From positions 186,001-250,000 of the forward strand of contig NZ_JADLZT010000007.1 in NCBI RefSeq assembly GCF_015453285.1: a DNA stretch of 64,000 bases, in the 5' to 3' direction. The notes beneath the pieces were generated by a model. The model ran no database searches and was not told the DNA's origin. It saw only the letters and a list, made by a program, of their open reading frames with translations. This document shows positions 43,051 through 51,533 of the stretch, one piece after another. The stretch comes from Lysobacter niastensis (lineage in GTDB: Bacteria; Pseudomonadota; Gammaproteobacteria; Xanthomonadales; Xanthomonadaceae). The translations under genes were made by a program, and so were the position numbers. The stretch's first letter is position 1. Every line of letters begins with the position of its first letter.

Positions 43051-43270
43051 CGGTTTCGACCACGTGATTCCCCAGGTAGTAGCGAGGACCTGACAGTTCG
43101 TCGTCGACATCGCTTCCGTCCATCAAATCCAGACCCATCACCACCTCCTCGACACCTGGGCCGTAATCCGCGGCCTCGAGCTTCGAACTCAGAACCGATT
43201 CGATCTCATCGGAAAGCTGAGTCAGCCAGTACACCCCCTCGGACACTCGAACCCCAAACCCGATTTTCAT
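43016..43270 (-). CDS. Small acidic hypothetical protein in the RHS island
   Basis: The 84-residue acidic protein (GVYWLTQLSDEIESVLSSKL, then EEVVMGLDLMDGSDVDDELS) has AGGTG 5 bases before ATG 43268-43270, a good translation start. It is not recognised. Small, acidic, cytoplasmic and downstream of an RHS gene, it fits the general profile of an immunity protein, but this is inference. It overlaps the next small gene. Confidence 0.6.
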   Translation of the reverse strand: MKIGFGVRVSEGVYWLTQLSDEIESVLSSKLEAADYGPGVEEVVMGLDLMDGSDVDDELSGPRYYLGNHVVETDGFVLEWRKPA

Positions 43271-43350
43271 GCATCACCTATGGGTAAAGGGCCAGGTTCA
43301 CTTCCCTTGCAAAATTCCCCTTTCGGCCGTTGAGCGTCACTCCCGCATGG

Positions 43351-43578
43351 CTAAATCCCCCAAAAGATATCCAAGACGGCTTTCCAGGCCTGCCTCAAGT
43401 TCATCCCACGCTTCTTGAACACAATCTGATAGATCGTCGCAAATACCGCACCGATGAACATCGCAAGAAATACGAGCAACCCAATCCACTTGGGGAGGTA
43501 TAGACAGGACCAAGCAGCCAGCACGCCAACGGCTAGCAACCCTAGAACAAAGCGAATGCCTTCAATCTTGGCTTTCAT
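43351..43578 (-). CDS. Small two-helix membrane protein in the RHS island
   Basis: The 75-residue protein has two transmembrane segments (FVLGLLAVGVLAAWSCLYL and WIGLLVFLAMFIGAVFATIY) and a basic C-terminal part (KKRGMNLRQAWKAVLDIFWG). No family is recognised. It lies downstream of the RHS genes on the same strand. A membrane immunity protein is possible. The translation signal is weak. Confidence 0.55.
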   Translation of the reverse strand: MKAKIEGIRFVLGLLAVGVLAAWSCLYLPKWIGLLVFLAMFIGAVFATIYQIVFKKRGMNLRQAWKAVLDIFWGI

Positions 43579-43673
43579 GGAGAAAGTGACCCCATCTCAA
43601 TCATGAACACCCCCGCAGAGAGGTGAACCTGCCCCTTCCGTGACGGATGCAACCCTCGCCTTGCCTTGGATGG

Positions 43674-43913
43674 TCATGGTCCACTCCTATTACGATCCAC
43701 ACCCGGCCTCCTTTCAGCTCTTCTTTCAACAACAACACCCAAGGCAGAACAGATTGCAAGAAGCAAAATTGCCACAACCGCATACCTCCACCCGCCGGAG
43801 GGGAAAAGAAGGGGCTTGATGGCTCCCGCCATGAACGCCCCCACTCCCCAAACAGTCCACCGCAGAGCCCGCGCAAGAGTCATAGCAGAATCCCGGTTCT
43901 GGTTACTTTCCAT
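43674..43913 (-). CDS. Small membrane protein overlapping the RHS 3' end
   Basis: The ~79-residue protein has two hydrophobic stretches (LRWTVWGVGAFMAGAIKPLL and YAVVAILLLAICSALGVVVE) and a basic tail. ATG 43913 overlaps the RHS stop by 11 bases, so translation is probably coupled to the RHS gene. This is the classic place for a cognate immunity gene; a membrane immunity protein would suit a membrane-acting toxin. No family is recognised. Confidence 0.6.
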   Translation of the reverse strand: MESNQNRDSAMTLARALRWTVWGVGAFMAGAIKPLLFPSGGWRYAVVAILLLAICSALGVVVERRAERRPGVDRNRSGP

Positions 43914-46900
43914 TGTTCTCAACGTCTTCCCGCTTCAGTCGCGCCGAATCAACAGCACCGCGAACCTCGATAATCTTGACTCCGTCCATTTGCTTGCTCT
44001 TGTCACCATTCGCAACATCCTGACCTAACCGCTTTAGGACGACTCCAGTTGCAGCCGCACCTGCGGTTTCAGCAACATCTCCTGCTGCCGCTGCAGCACC
44101 CGCAACATGCTTCGTCTCTCGAGCCGCGAGCTTCTGAGCTCTGTTTGCAGTGTTTCGCGCCTGTGCCGATACCTTTTTAGCAGCGCTCACAGATCTCTTT
44201 ATCACTGACACCGCAGATTTCGCTCTAAGTGCAACAGACCCCATTCCAGGCAACACCGTGCCGATTGCCGCGGCGACTGCGACATCGGACCTGTCTATTT
44301 CTGACCATGACCGCTTTCCATCAAGCACAACCTGCATACCGATCTCGACCGCTGCCCCAGTTGCCGCGCCGAGGCCAGCTCGGCTAAGAACTGCCGCAGG
44401 AACGCACACCGGACAGCGTCCGTCGGGATCCGTGAACGCATATGGGTTGTTGTACGCATAGGCGAATCGATTGAAATGTCGCCAGCCTCCGTCGTAGGCA
44501 GTCACGGGATCCACACTTAGGAATCGCCCCACCTGCGGGTCGTAGTACCGCTGCTGCATATACGTCAGCCCGGTCGCCGCATCCATGACGTGGCCGGTGT
44601 AGCCGATGCCGTCGATGGCCTTTCCGATTGATGCGCCGTAGGGCTCGTAGTTCGTGCGCTCGATGATGTTGCCGGCTTTGTCGGTCACCGCGACCGGGCT
44701 TCCGAGTGCGTCGGTGTGCTGGTAGCGAGCTTCCCAGGCCTCGCCGTATTGGCCGGTGTCCGCACTGGCCACCAGGCTGCCAGCCAGGTAGTAGTGCTCG
44801 GTTGAGCCGGGCTTGCGGCTGTCGTGCTGGACCAGCAACTGACCGGACTGACTGTAGTACGACAACACCTGGCTGACGTCGGTACGCTCAATCTGCACGC
44901 GCCGGCCGTAGCCGTCGTAGCGGTACGACTCGATGCCCGCTGCATCGCGCAGGCGGTTGCCGTAGTCGAACGCGTAGGTCTGGCCGTTCTTCCTTGCCAG
45001 GTTGCCCTGCGCGTCGTAGTCCAGACCGATGACCGTGGCGCCGGCACCGTTCTTGACGTTGATCAGCCGGTTTCGGGCGTCGTACCAGTAGACGTGGTCC
45101 TTGACGCCTGCCAGCTTCGCTGAACGCAGGTTGTCGAGGCCGTCGTAGCTGTATTGGTAGACACCGTCGCCGCCGAACATGCTTGAAGATGCGGTGATCA
45201 CACGATCGAGGCCGTCATATTGCATCGTGCGGTCGTAGATCGCTCCCTGCACGCCGTCGGCGATCGACGCGACGTTGCCGTTCGGATCGAATGCGTAATG
45301 CAGGTCGAGCACGTCCGCCGAGCCCATGGCCGACGTGCCGTCCACAAGAGACATCAGGCCATGGCCGTCGCTGCTGCGTGTAGGCAACTGGCGCGCGTTC
45401 TGGGTCATCGTGTGAACGAGACCGTTGCCGTAGGTGAATCGACGAATCGCGCCGTTGGGGTAGTAGGCGGCCCCGCTGGCATACGCACCCACCCGCGTCG
45501 GCTGTCCCCAGGCGTTGGGTGCGTACTCGACGGTGGTGCCTGAGGGGTAGGTCTGGGCCGCCAGATGGCCGGCGCTGTCGTAACCGTAGCCGATGCTCCA
45601 CGCGATGCCGCCAGGCCCCTCCAGTGATTCGCCAGTCAGCAGGCGCCGCCGGTTGTAGGTGTAACTGTTGGTCACCGCGATGCCGCTCGCATCCCACGTG
45701 ACGATCTGCTCGGGCTGGCCGTCCGGGGTGTAGGTCCAGCCCTGGTCGCCGTTGCCGTCCGGGAACGCCAGTGTCGCTAGGCGATTGCGCGCGTCGTAGC
45801 CACGCCACACCGCGCGCCCCGAAGCCAAGGCCTGACTGCGGTCACAACTGGCGGCGGACGGCAAGTCCAGGCCGCTGGCAGACCAGGCCGTATTGCCGGC
45901 AGCGTCGTAGTCGACAACAGTTGCGCCGACTTCGGGCTCGATGGTCTTGCAGAGCCTATGGTGCTGATCATAGACGTAGCGGCGCGAAAGCGATTGCGCT
46001 GGCGGAACAGACAGGACACCAGAGCCATCGAGCGGCCTGTTGTCGGCGCCGCTCGGCGAGATGCCAAGGACGTGGATCTTCTTGTTTGCATGCGCCTGCC
46101 GGATCGCAAGGGTGATTGGGATCCGGAAGCGATATGCGGCACCCTGAGCCTGGCAAATGGAAGCGATACCCGTATCGCTGGGCTGGTCGGCGTGATAGGT
46201 AGCGATGAGCGTGCCGATGCTGGCGGCGTCACCGGCATACAGCTGCACATCAATGGACGCGCTTCGTCCGGTCGAGCATGCCCATCCCTGTAGCTGGTAG
46301 CCCTGGTCCGACTGCAACTGCAGGTCTTCCACTTTGCCGATCAACGTGGGCGCGCCGACCGTGACACCCACTGGCGGCGAACTTGCCTCGATGCCGTTGT
46401 TGTCCGTCGCCCGAGCGGTGAGCGTGTAGGCTCCGCTGGCGACACTGCTCCACGTGATCGCGTACGGAGCCGTGGCGTCAGTGCCGACCAGCGTGTCGTT
46501 GGCATAGAACGCCACTTGCGCGACGGCGCCATCAGGATCGCTTGTCGTAGCGGACAACCCGATTGTGGCCGGCGCGATGAATGGCGCTCCTGTCGGTACG
46601 CCCATCGTCACCGTAGGCGGGAAGCCGCCCGGCACCATTACGCTGATGCTATGAGGCAGCGACTGCAGCGTCCGACCGAGGTTGGTCTTGACGACCGAGT
46701 AGAACTGGTAGCTGCCTGCCGGCAGCGCGGTCAGTGTGTGGGTCAACGTACGGGTGTTGCCGTAAGCAATCTGGCCGCCGTTGCGGTACAGGCGGTGCTC
46801 GACGACACGCTCGCCGTCGGCGGCAAACTCGGACTCGGAGGTCACGGTAACGGTCGCAGGCTCGGCGTAGGTGGAACCCTCGGCCGGCGCACTGAGCCAG

Positions 46901-46971
46901 ATCTCGTCGGTGGCATGGACAGCGGGGCTGATCAACCCGATCAGCAAAAACAGAGTCATGGACCTGAACAT
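43903..46971 (-). CDS. Secreted RHS-repeat protein with Ig-like N-terminus and variable C-terminal tip
   Basis: The 1022-residue protein has a signal peptide (MTLFLLIGLISPAVHA), Ig/cadherin-like domains (about 20-210, including FYANDTLVGTDATAPYAITW), a further beta domain (about 210-325), YD/RHS repeats from about residue 327 (RRYVYDQHHRLCKTIEPE) and the RHS core end (RYYDPQVGRFLSVDPVTAYD, then NPYAFTDPDGR at about 852). The final 170 residues are Ala-rich, begin CPVCVPAAVL and match no toxin fold I know. They and the downstream DNA are lower in GC than the rest. The start ATG 46971 fits the signal peptide. It lies 76 bases after another RHS gene that seems to supply its missing N-terminal half. 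Confidence 0.88.
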   Translation of the reverse strand: MFRSMTLFLLIGLISPAVHATDEIWLSAPAEGSTYAEPATVTVTSESEFAADGERVVEHRLYRNGGQIAYGNTRTLTHTLTALPAGSYQFYSVVKTNLGRTLQSLPHSISVMVPGGFPPTVTMGVPTGAPFIAPATIGLSATTSDPDGAVAQVAFYANDTLVGTDATAPYAITWSSVASGAYTLTARATDNNGIEASSPPVGVTVGAPTLIGKVEDLQLQSDQGYQLQGWACSTGRSASIDVQLYAGDAASIGTLIATYHADQPSDTGIASICQAQGAAYRFRIPITLAIRQAHANKKIHVLGISPSGADNRPLDGSGVLSVPPAQSLSRRYVYDQHHRLCKTIEPEVGATVVDYDAAGNTAWSASGLDLPSAASCDRSQALASGRAVWRGYDARNRLATLAFPDGNGDQGWTYTPDGQPEQIVTWDASGIAVTNSYTYNRRRLLTGESLEGPGGIAWSIGYGYDSAGHLAAQTYPSGTTVEYAPNAWGQPTRVGAYASGAAYYPNGAIRRFTYGNGLVHTMTQNARQLPTRSSDGHGLMSLVDGTSAMGSADVLDLHYAFDPNGNVASIADGVQGAIYDRTMQYDGLDRVITASSSMFGGDGVYQYSYDGLDNLRSAKLAGVKDHVYWYDARNRLINVKNGAGATVIGLDYDAQGNLARKNGQTYAFDYGNRLRDAAGIESYRYDGYGRRVQIERTDVSQVLSYYSQSGQLLVQHDSRKPGSTEHYYLAGSLVASADTGQYGEAWEARYQHTDALGSPVAVTDKAGNIIERTNYEPYGASIGKAIDGIGYTGHVMDAATGLTYMQQRYYDPQVGRFLSVDPVTAYDGGWRHFNRFAYAYNNPYAFTDPDGRCPVCVPAAVLSRAGLGAATGAAVEIGMQVVLDGKRSWSEIDRSDVAVAAAIGTVLPGMGSVALRAKSAVSVIKRSVSAAKKVSAQARNTANRAQKLAARETKHVAGAAAAAGDVAETAGAAATGVVLKRLGQDVANGDKSKQMDGVKIIEVRGAVDSARLKREDVENNGK

Positions 46972-47047
46972 CGGCGGATCCTTCCAGTCGATGGCGACGT
47001 CGCCCTGCAGCGTCGCGGTGCACAAACAGCAATGTCGGAATGACCTC

Positions 47048-49807
47048 TCAGCCCCCGGGGCCAGAGCGGCTCACTTCCAGCGGCTTGAGGTAGCGATCAC
47101 GCGCGATGGTCGTGGAGGCGCCTTCGGGTGCGTCCTGTCCGATCAGTGCGTCGTAACTGGGTTCGTCGTACACCTGGAATCGCTGCAGGACCGGATGGCC
47201 ACGCGGGTTGGTGATTCGACGTTCGAAGCCCGGCAGGTACTCGGTCCGCGTCAGCAGTGGCCCGAGTTCTGAATCCTGCTCGACGTGCGTGACCCTGCCC
47301 AGTGCGTCGTACCGCGTCCGCACGCCTTGGACCAGGCTGTTGTAGGCGTTCGCAGTGTCCGATGGGTACGACGCGAACGTTTCGCGCCCGTCGGCGTCGT
47401 AGCTGCGCGACCGGTATCGCGGTGCGGCTGCGCTGTCGCCAATGTCCCGTTCGATCTCGAACACCGGTCGCCACAACGCGTCGAAGTACTGTTCCTTCCG
47501 GTAGCGTCCGGTGATCGTGGTACGCAGCCAGGAGCCCACAGGCAGGTCCCAGGCAGTTGTCGGTATGGACTGGAACGACAGCACTGTTGTGGCGCCCGCG
47601 GGCACATCGCCTGCCGGCGGCTTGATGGTCGCCAACCGCCCCATCGCGTCGTAGGTGTAGGCCGTGGTGTAGCCATTCTCGTCGGTAGTCGCAGTGATCC
47701 AGCCCAACGAATTGACTTGCGCCGACTCCAGGCGGCCGTCGGCATGGCGGATCTGACGCGGCACGCCGCGATACCAGCCAGTCAGCTCTGTTGTGTGCTC
47801 AGCACCATCCTTCACAGTCGCCACGGTGCCATCGGTGTTGTAGCCCAACGTCTGCTGTAGCTTGCCGAAGCGAAACTCGCGAATCGGTAGCACCGACGCC
47901 GGCTCGTAATCGGTCTGGGCCATGACCTTGCCCTGTTCGACATCCACCTGCTGGCGCACCTGCCCGATAACCCATTTCGACAGGTCGTCGTAATAGGCGG
48001 TGGCGTCTGTCTTGGAATAGCCCAGCGAACTTGCCCTGCGGGTGCTGGTGGCCCGGGCGAAGGCGTCGAAGCCAGTGACGGCCTGATCGAAGGCAACCTC
48101 GTCCTGCGTGATCGCCTTTCCCGACTGCGGCCGCAGGTACTCTGAGGTAAATCCATCACCTCGCGGCTGCGGACTGGTACCGATCGGCGTTGCGTACGGG
48201 CGACCCGATTGCGCGAGATCGTAGGTGCTGACCTCGGTCTTGAGGATGGCATCTGGGCCATTGCCGGTCTCCACCTTCAGCAACTTGCCTTCGTTGTAGC
48301 GATAGCTGTTGCCAAAGGTATGGCGCTCCCACACGCCGTCCGGCCCCGCGAGTACGGTCATCGCCTTGCCAGCGCAGCTGTCCGACGTGCAGACGACCGC
48401 ACCGCAATTGGATGTTGTGCAGACAGGTCCGGTGCCGGGTGCGAAGGTGGCATCGGATGAGTACGAATAGGTCCATTCGGCCGGAGCGAGCGCAGGCCCT
48501 GTGACGCGCTTCTTCACGACGCTCAGAGCGTCATAGTTCAGGGGGTAGTACGCGGTGTCGTCGTTCGGATCGTTGTAAGGACTGGTGTACCCGCTGCACA
48601 GCATCGGCACGTTGCTGCGGCCGTGCCGGGTCGGCTCCACGGTGAACTCGCCGGTGGCCCCGGAGGGATGGGTGATGGTGCCGAAAGCGCCTGCCGTGAT
48701 GACTATTCCGGGATCGCCACAGCTGCGGACCGGATCGCAGATCTGGCCCAGCCCTGCCGGCCTGCAGAACGGCTTCTCGTAGCGGATTTTCGCGTCGGTG
48801 AGTGCTGCGAAGGCGATCGTCCAGCGACTCTGATCGGGGAGGATTACAGCCGAGAGACTGCCCTTTCCGATGCTTTGGTATGTGTATTGGTACGTCCAAG
48901 TCTGCGCACCGTTGCTGACAGTCGCCACCTGTCCCAGCGCGTTGTAAGTGAGGGACATCGCACGACCATCGCTCGCATCCATCCGCGTTAGGCGCACTGG
49001 CGCCGCCGCTGCGTTGGCGTAGGTATAGGTCAGCCAGTTGCCGAATCGGTCCTGGACGCGAGAGACATACAACACCCGCTTCCTGCGAAGAATGACGTCA
49101 CCGCCACCGGCTCCACTCTTAAGATCCGGTTCCTGGTAGGAGGCCATCCAGTCGAACCAGTACTTCGTTCCATCCTTGCTGATCGCGAGAAAGCCCTCAC
49201 CCCCACCATTCTTGATCTTGGCCAGGCAGGAGAAGTAGGTGAACTCGCTGGTCATCCAGTAGTACGGCCCGCCTGAGCTTGGAGACGGAGCACCGGAACT
49301 CGCCAGCAGCATCTCGCCACCACCAGGCATCGAAGCCTGATTGCCTTGCCAGTAGTCCTCCGGCGGAAACATGCTGGAGCCAATGTGCAGTTGTGGCGGC
49401 CTGGCCTGCGCGGGAGTGCTTGCGGTGCACGGCGTACCAAACCCATCGTTTTCCCCGCCAGCGCCAAAAACGCCGCTGATCCTCGGAATATCCAGATCCC
49501 AGTCCGCCATCGGCAGATCGTTGACGCGATAGCCCTTGCGGTTGCTGACCGTGTACGTTCGGGTAAGCGCCATCGGCAAGGCCACGCTGTTACCAGAAAC
49601 CGAGACATCGGTCGTGGAGAACGACAACGCTCCATTCATCAGGTTGACCTGATCCCCGAGCAGGGCCGGTCCAAGCACCGCGATCGACTCGCGATTCTTG
49701 ATGAGCTTGTCGTACTCCTCCCACGGCTGCTTCGCGTCATCCTGCGACCAGGCCGGTGACGCCGCAATGCCGAGCAGTGCTGCAAGCGCCCAACAGAAAG
49801 TTTTCAT
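47048..49807 (-). CDS. Secreted RHS-repeat protein, N-terminal-half type
   Basis: The 919-residue protein has a signal peptide (MKTFCWALAALLGIAASPAW), the N-terminal RHS cap (SIAVLGPALLGDQVNLMNGA, then FADWDLDIP-like MADWDLDIPRISG), a DUF6531-like beta region and YD repeats (GYTTAYTYDAMGRLATIKPP). It ends RYLKPLEVSRSGPGG without an RHS core signature or C-terminal toxin domain. The start ATG 49807 has AAGGAAGG upstream. The RHS repeats appear to continue in the next gene, so the two products may form one shell. Full single-chain versions of this protein type exist in related bacteria, to my recollection. Confidence 0.88.
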   Translation of the reverse strand: MKTFCWALAALLGIAASPAWSQDDAKQPWEEYDKLIKNRESIAVLGPALLGDQVNLMNGALSFSTTDVSVSGNSVALPMALTRTYTVSNRKGYRVNDLPMADWDLDIPRISGVFGAGGENDGFGTPCTASTPAQARPPQLHIGSSMFPPEDYWQGNQASMPGGGEMLLASSGAPSPSSGGPYYWMTSEFTYFSCLAKIKNGGGEGFLAISKDGTKYWFDWMASYQEPDLKSGAGGGDVILRRKRVLYVSRVQDRFGNWLTYTYANAAAAPVRLTRMDASDGRAMSLTYNALGQVATVSNGAQTWTYQYTYQSIGKGSLSAVILPDQSRWTIAFAALTDAKIRYEKPFCRPAGLGQICDPVRSCGDPGIVITAGAFGTITHPSGATGEFTVEPTRHGRSNVPMLCSGYTSPYNDPNDDTAYYPLNYDALSVVKKRVTGPALAPAEWTYSYSSDATFAPGTGPVCTTSNCGAVVCTSDSCAGKAMTVLAGPDGVWERHTFGNSYRYNEGKLLKVETGNGPDAILKTEVSTYDLAQSGRPYATPIGTSPQPRGDGFTSEYLRPQSGKAITQDEVAFDQAVTGFDAFARATSTRRASSLGYSKTDATAYYDDLSKWVIGQVRQQVDVEQGKVMAQTDYEPASVLPIREFRFGKLQQTLGYNTDGTVATVKDGAEHTTELTGWYRGVPRQIRHADGRLESAQVNSLGWITATTDENGYTTAYTYDAMGRLATIKPPAGDVPAGATTVLSFQSIPTTAWDLPVGSWLRTTITGRYRKEQYFDALWRPVFEIERDIGDSAAAPRYRSRSYDADGRETFASYPSDTANAYNSLVQGVRTRYDALGRVTHVEQDSELGPLLTRTEYLPGFERRITNPRGHPVLQRFQVYDEPSYDALIGQDAPEGASTTIARDRYLKPLEVSRSGPGG

Positions 49808-49884
49808 AACACCTTCCTTTTCGACCTTCCGGTCGAACTCCATGGCTTGTTTTTCTTTCCATAACGGCCTCGATGTGGCCGTGC

Positions 49885-49917
49885 GCTATATCCGCTCCTG
49901 GCAACGCGCAATGTCAA
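49885..49917 (-). promoter_or_regulatory. Candidate promoter of the RHS gene pair
   Basis: On the minus strand a perfect TTGACA (49917-49912) lies 18 bases from GGATAT (49893-49888) or 21 from TATAGC (49890-49885), giving a leader of roughly 75 bases. Spacing is not ideal. The surrounding 49808-50030 region is A+T-richer than the core and holds no gene. Confidence 0.45.
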
Positions 49918-50030
49918 GGCACATTTGCATATGTGATCTGCAGTACGGATTCGACTGATGCAGTTGCGCATGAACACAACCATTTCGCGCGCCCTAATGC
50001 TCTCTATCGAAAACGCTCGCACCTATAACT

Positions 50031-50057
50031 AAAAGCCCCGCCGATGGCGGGGCTTTT
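50031..50057. terminator. Bidirectional terminator at the right end of the RHS island
   Basis: AAAAGCCCCGCC / GGCGGGGCTTTT with loop GAT has A- and T-runs on either side. It serves the YbaK-like gene (minus). Bases 50033-50055 are the exact reverse complement of the hairpin at 42597-42619. Confidence 0.85.
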
Positions 50058-50117
50058 CATTGCACGTCATGACACACCGCGCGCCCTGTGCGCACGTTGG
50101 TTACTGCAAACGCCGCC

Positions 50118-50585
50118 TCACATCATGTGCGCAAGCCAGAGCATCTCCGGTGCCGCGAGCCGTTCGAACTCCGAATACGGCATGCGCACGATCTCGGTGT
50201 GGTTGCCGGCGTTAAAGGCGACCATCTTCTGGTGCGCTAGACGCGAGTCGACGTATACCGGCATGCCGTAGAGATGACCGAACGGCGGCATCGCGCCGGG
50301 TTCGCAGTCGGGGAACTGACCGCGGAACTCCGCTTCCTCGGCAAGCTCCACGGCAGCACCACCCAGGGCGAGCGAGAGGCGATGCAGGTCCGCGCGATAG
50401 GCGGCCGGCATCACCACCATGCACAGCCGGCCATCGGCCTTGATCATCACGGTCTTGGCGAAATGCTCGGGCTCGATGTGGGCCACTGACGCGGTGTCGT
50501 GCGCGGTGATGGTGCGCGCGTGGTTGAGCGTGGTGTATGGCGCCTGCCCGTTGTCGAGCAGGTTGTGCAAACGTGGCGAGAGCAT
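50118..50585 (-). CDS. YbaK/ProX-type aminoacyl-tRNA deacylase domain protein
   Basis: The 155-residue protein has the YbaK/EbsC fold pattern: HTARTI-like NHARTITAHDTASVAHIEPE, the conserved catalytic-Lys region FAKTVMIKADGRLCMVVMPA, and the substrate-pocket loop MPPFGHLYGMPVYVDSRLA. Family members hydrolyse mischarged tRNAs such as Cys- or Ala-tRNA(Pro). ATG 50585 is the family start. It is a single-gene transcript ending in the bidirectional terminator at 50031-50057. Confidence 0.86.
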   Translation of the reverse strand: MLSPRLHNLLDNGQAPYTTLNHARTITAHDTASVAHIEPEHFAKTVMIKADGRLCMVVMPAAYRADLHRLSLALGGAAVELAEEAEFRGQFPDCEPGAMPPFGHLYGMPVYVDSRLAHQKMVAFNAGNHTEIVRMPYSEFERLAAPEMLWLAHMM

Positions 50586-50795
50586 GTGGTCCTCCGCCCG
50601 GCATGGTCGCGGTCCGCTCACGGCCTATGCGCATTGGGGCGAACGGGCGTGCGCGTCCGGCGTCACGCCGCCACGCCGGCGCTCTGATGTCGCGCCGCCG
50701 CCTTGCGAGCTTACTCCCCGCGTTGCGGTGCAGCGTGCACGCCGTCTTGATCCGGTGGCACGCCGCGTTCGTAACGCAACGTTAGCGTTCGCCGA

Positions 50796-51533
50796 TCAGT
50801 TCCACTTCGGCAGCTTCGATGCGTCGAGTCCGCCGACCTCGTAAACGGCGATGCGGGTGCCCCCCGCCTTCACCGGGAACTCGATCTCGATGCGCTTGGC
50901 GCCCTTCACGGTCCGCCACAGCATCTTCTCGTCCTCGATGAACATCGCGATCGCTTCGTCGGTCTTCGGGCGGCTGGCATCGACCGGCTTCGGCGCGGCA
51001 TCGTCGACCTTGAGCTTCACCTTGCACCCGCCATAGCAGTCGAAGTCGCCCTTCTCCAGCACCAGGTAGCTGCTGCGGCCCCATTCGGGGTGGTCGCGGA
51101 AGATCAGCTGCACCGGCCGCGCGCCGCTGCCGTCGACATCGACCGGGTCCTTCGAATAGATCGACGCCGACAACTGCACGCCACCTTTGACCGGCGGATT
51201 CAGGTAGGTCCACAGGCCGGCGAGACGGCGCTCCTCGCGTGAGGCGGCGGCCTTGGCCTTGGCATCGTCGATCTGCGTCTGCAGCCGTGCGACCGCATCG
51301 CTGGTCGGGTACTTGGCCTTGAGCACTTCGCCGTGCGCGCTGGCCAGTTCCCAGTTCTGCTTGCCGTATTCAGTCTCGAACGCGCGCGCGTATTCGCTCG
51401 CGGCCTGTTCGGTCGCGGCGCGCTGCGCCTTGGCGGCGGCTTCCGGATCCTGCGCCGGGCCGCAGGCCGACAGTGCCAGCGCGGCGGCGAGCGACAGCAC
51501 CAGCGGGCGAAGGGTGCGAAGAGGGGCGTTCAT
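50796..51533 (-). CDS. Lipoprotein of unknown function
   Basis: The 245-residue protein has a lipoprotein signal (LSLAAALALSACGPAQ), a helical, Ala/Gln-rich coiled-coil-like region (about 35-100, QIDDAKAKAAASREERRLAG) and a beta-rich C-terminal domain with two Cys residues in GDFDCYGGCKVKL that may form a disulfide. I recognise no named family. Its start overlaps the stop of the upstream alpha/beta hydrolase gene (ATGA), so the two are coupled. Confidence 0.75.
   Translation of the reverse strand: MNAPLRTLRPLVLSLAAALALSACGPAQDPEAAAKAQRAATEQAASEYARAFETEYGKQNWELASAHGEVLKAKYPTSDAVARLQTQIDDAKAKAAASREERRLAGLWTYLNPPVKGGVQLSASIYSKDPVDVDGSGARPVQLIFRDHPEWGRSSYLVLEKGDFDCYGGCKVKLKVDDAAPKPVDASRPKTDEAIAMFIEDEKMLWRTVKGAKRIEIEFPVKAGGTRIAVYEVGGLDASKLPKWN

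Noticed and set aside
43601-44028. Small plus-strand ORFs opposite the RHS tip
   Set aside because: Lack ribosome-binding sites and overlap better-supported minus-strand genes.
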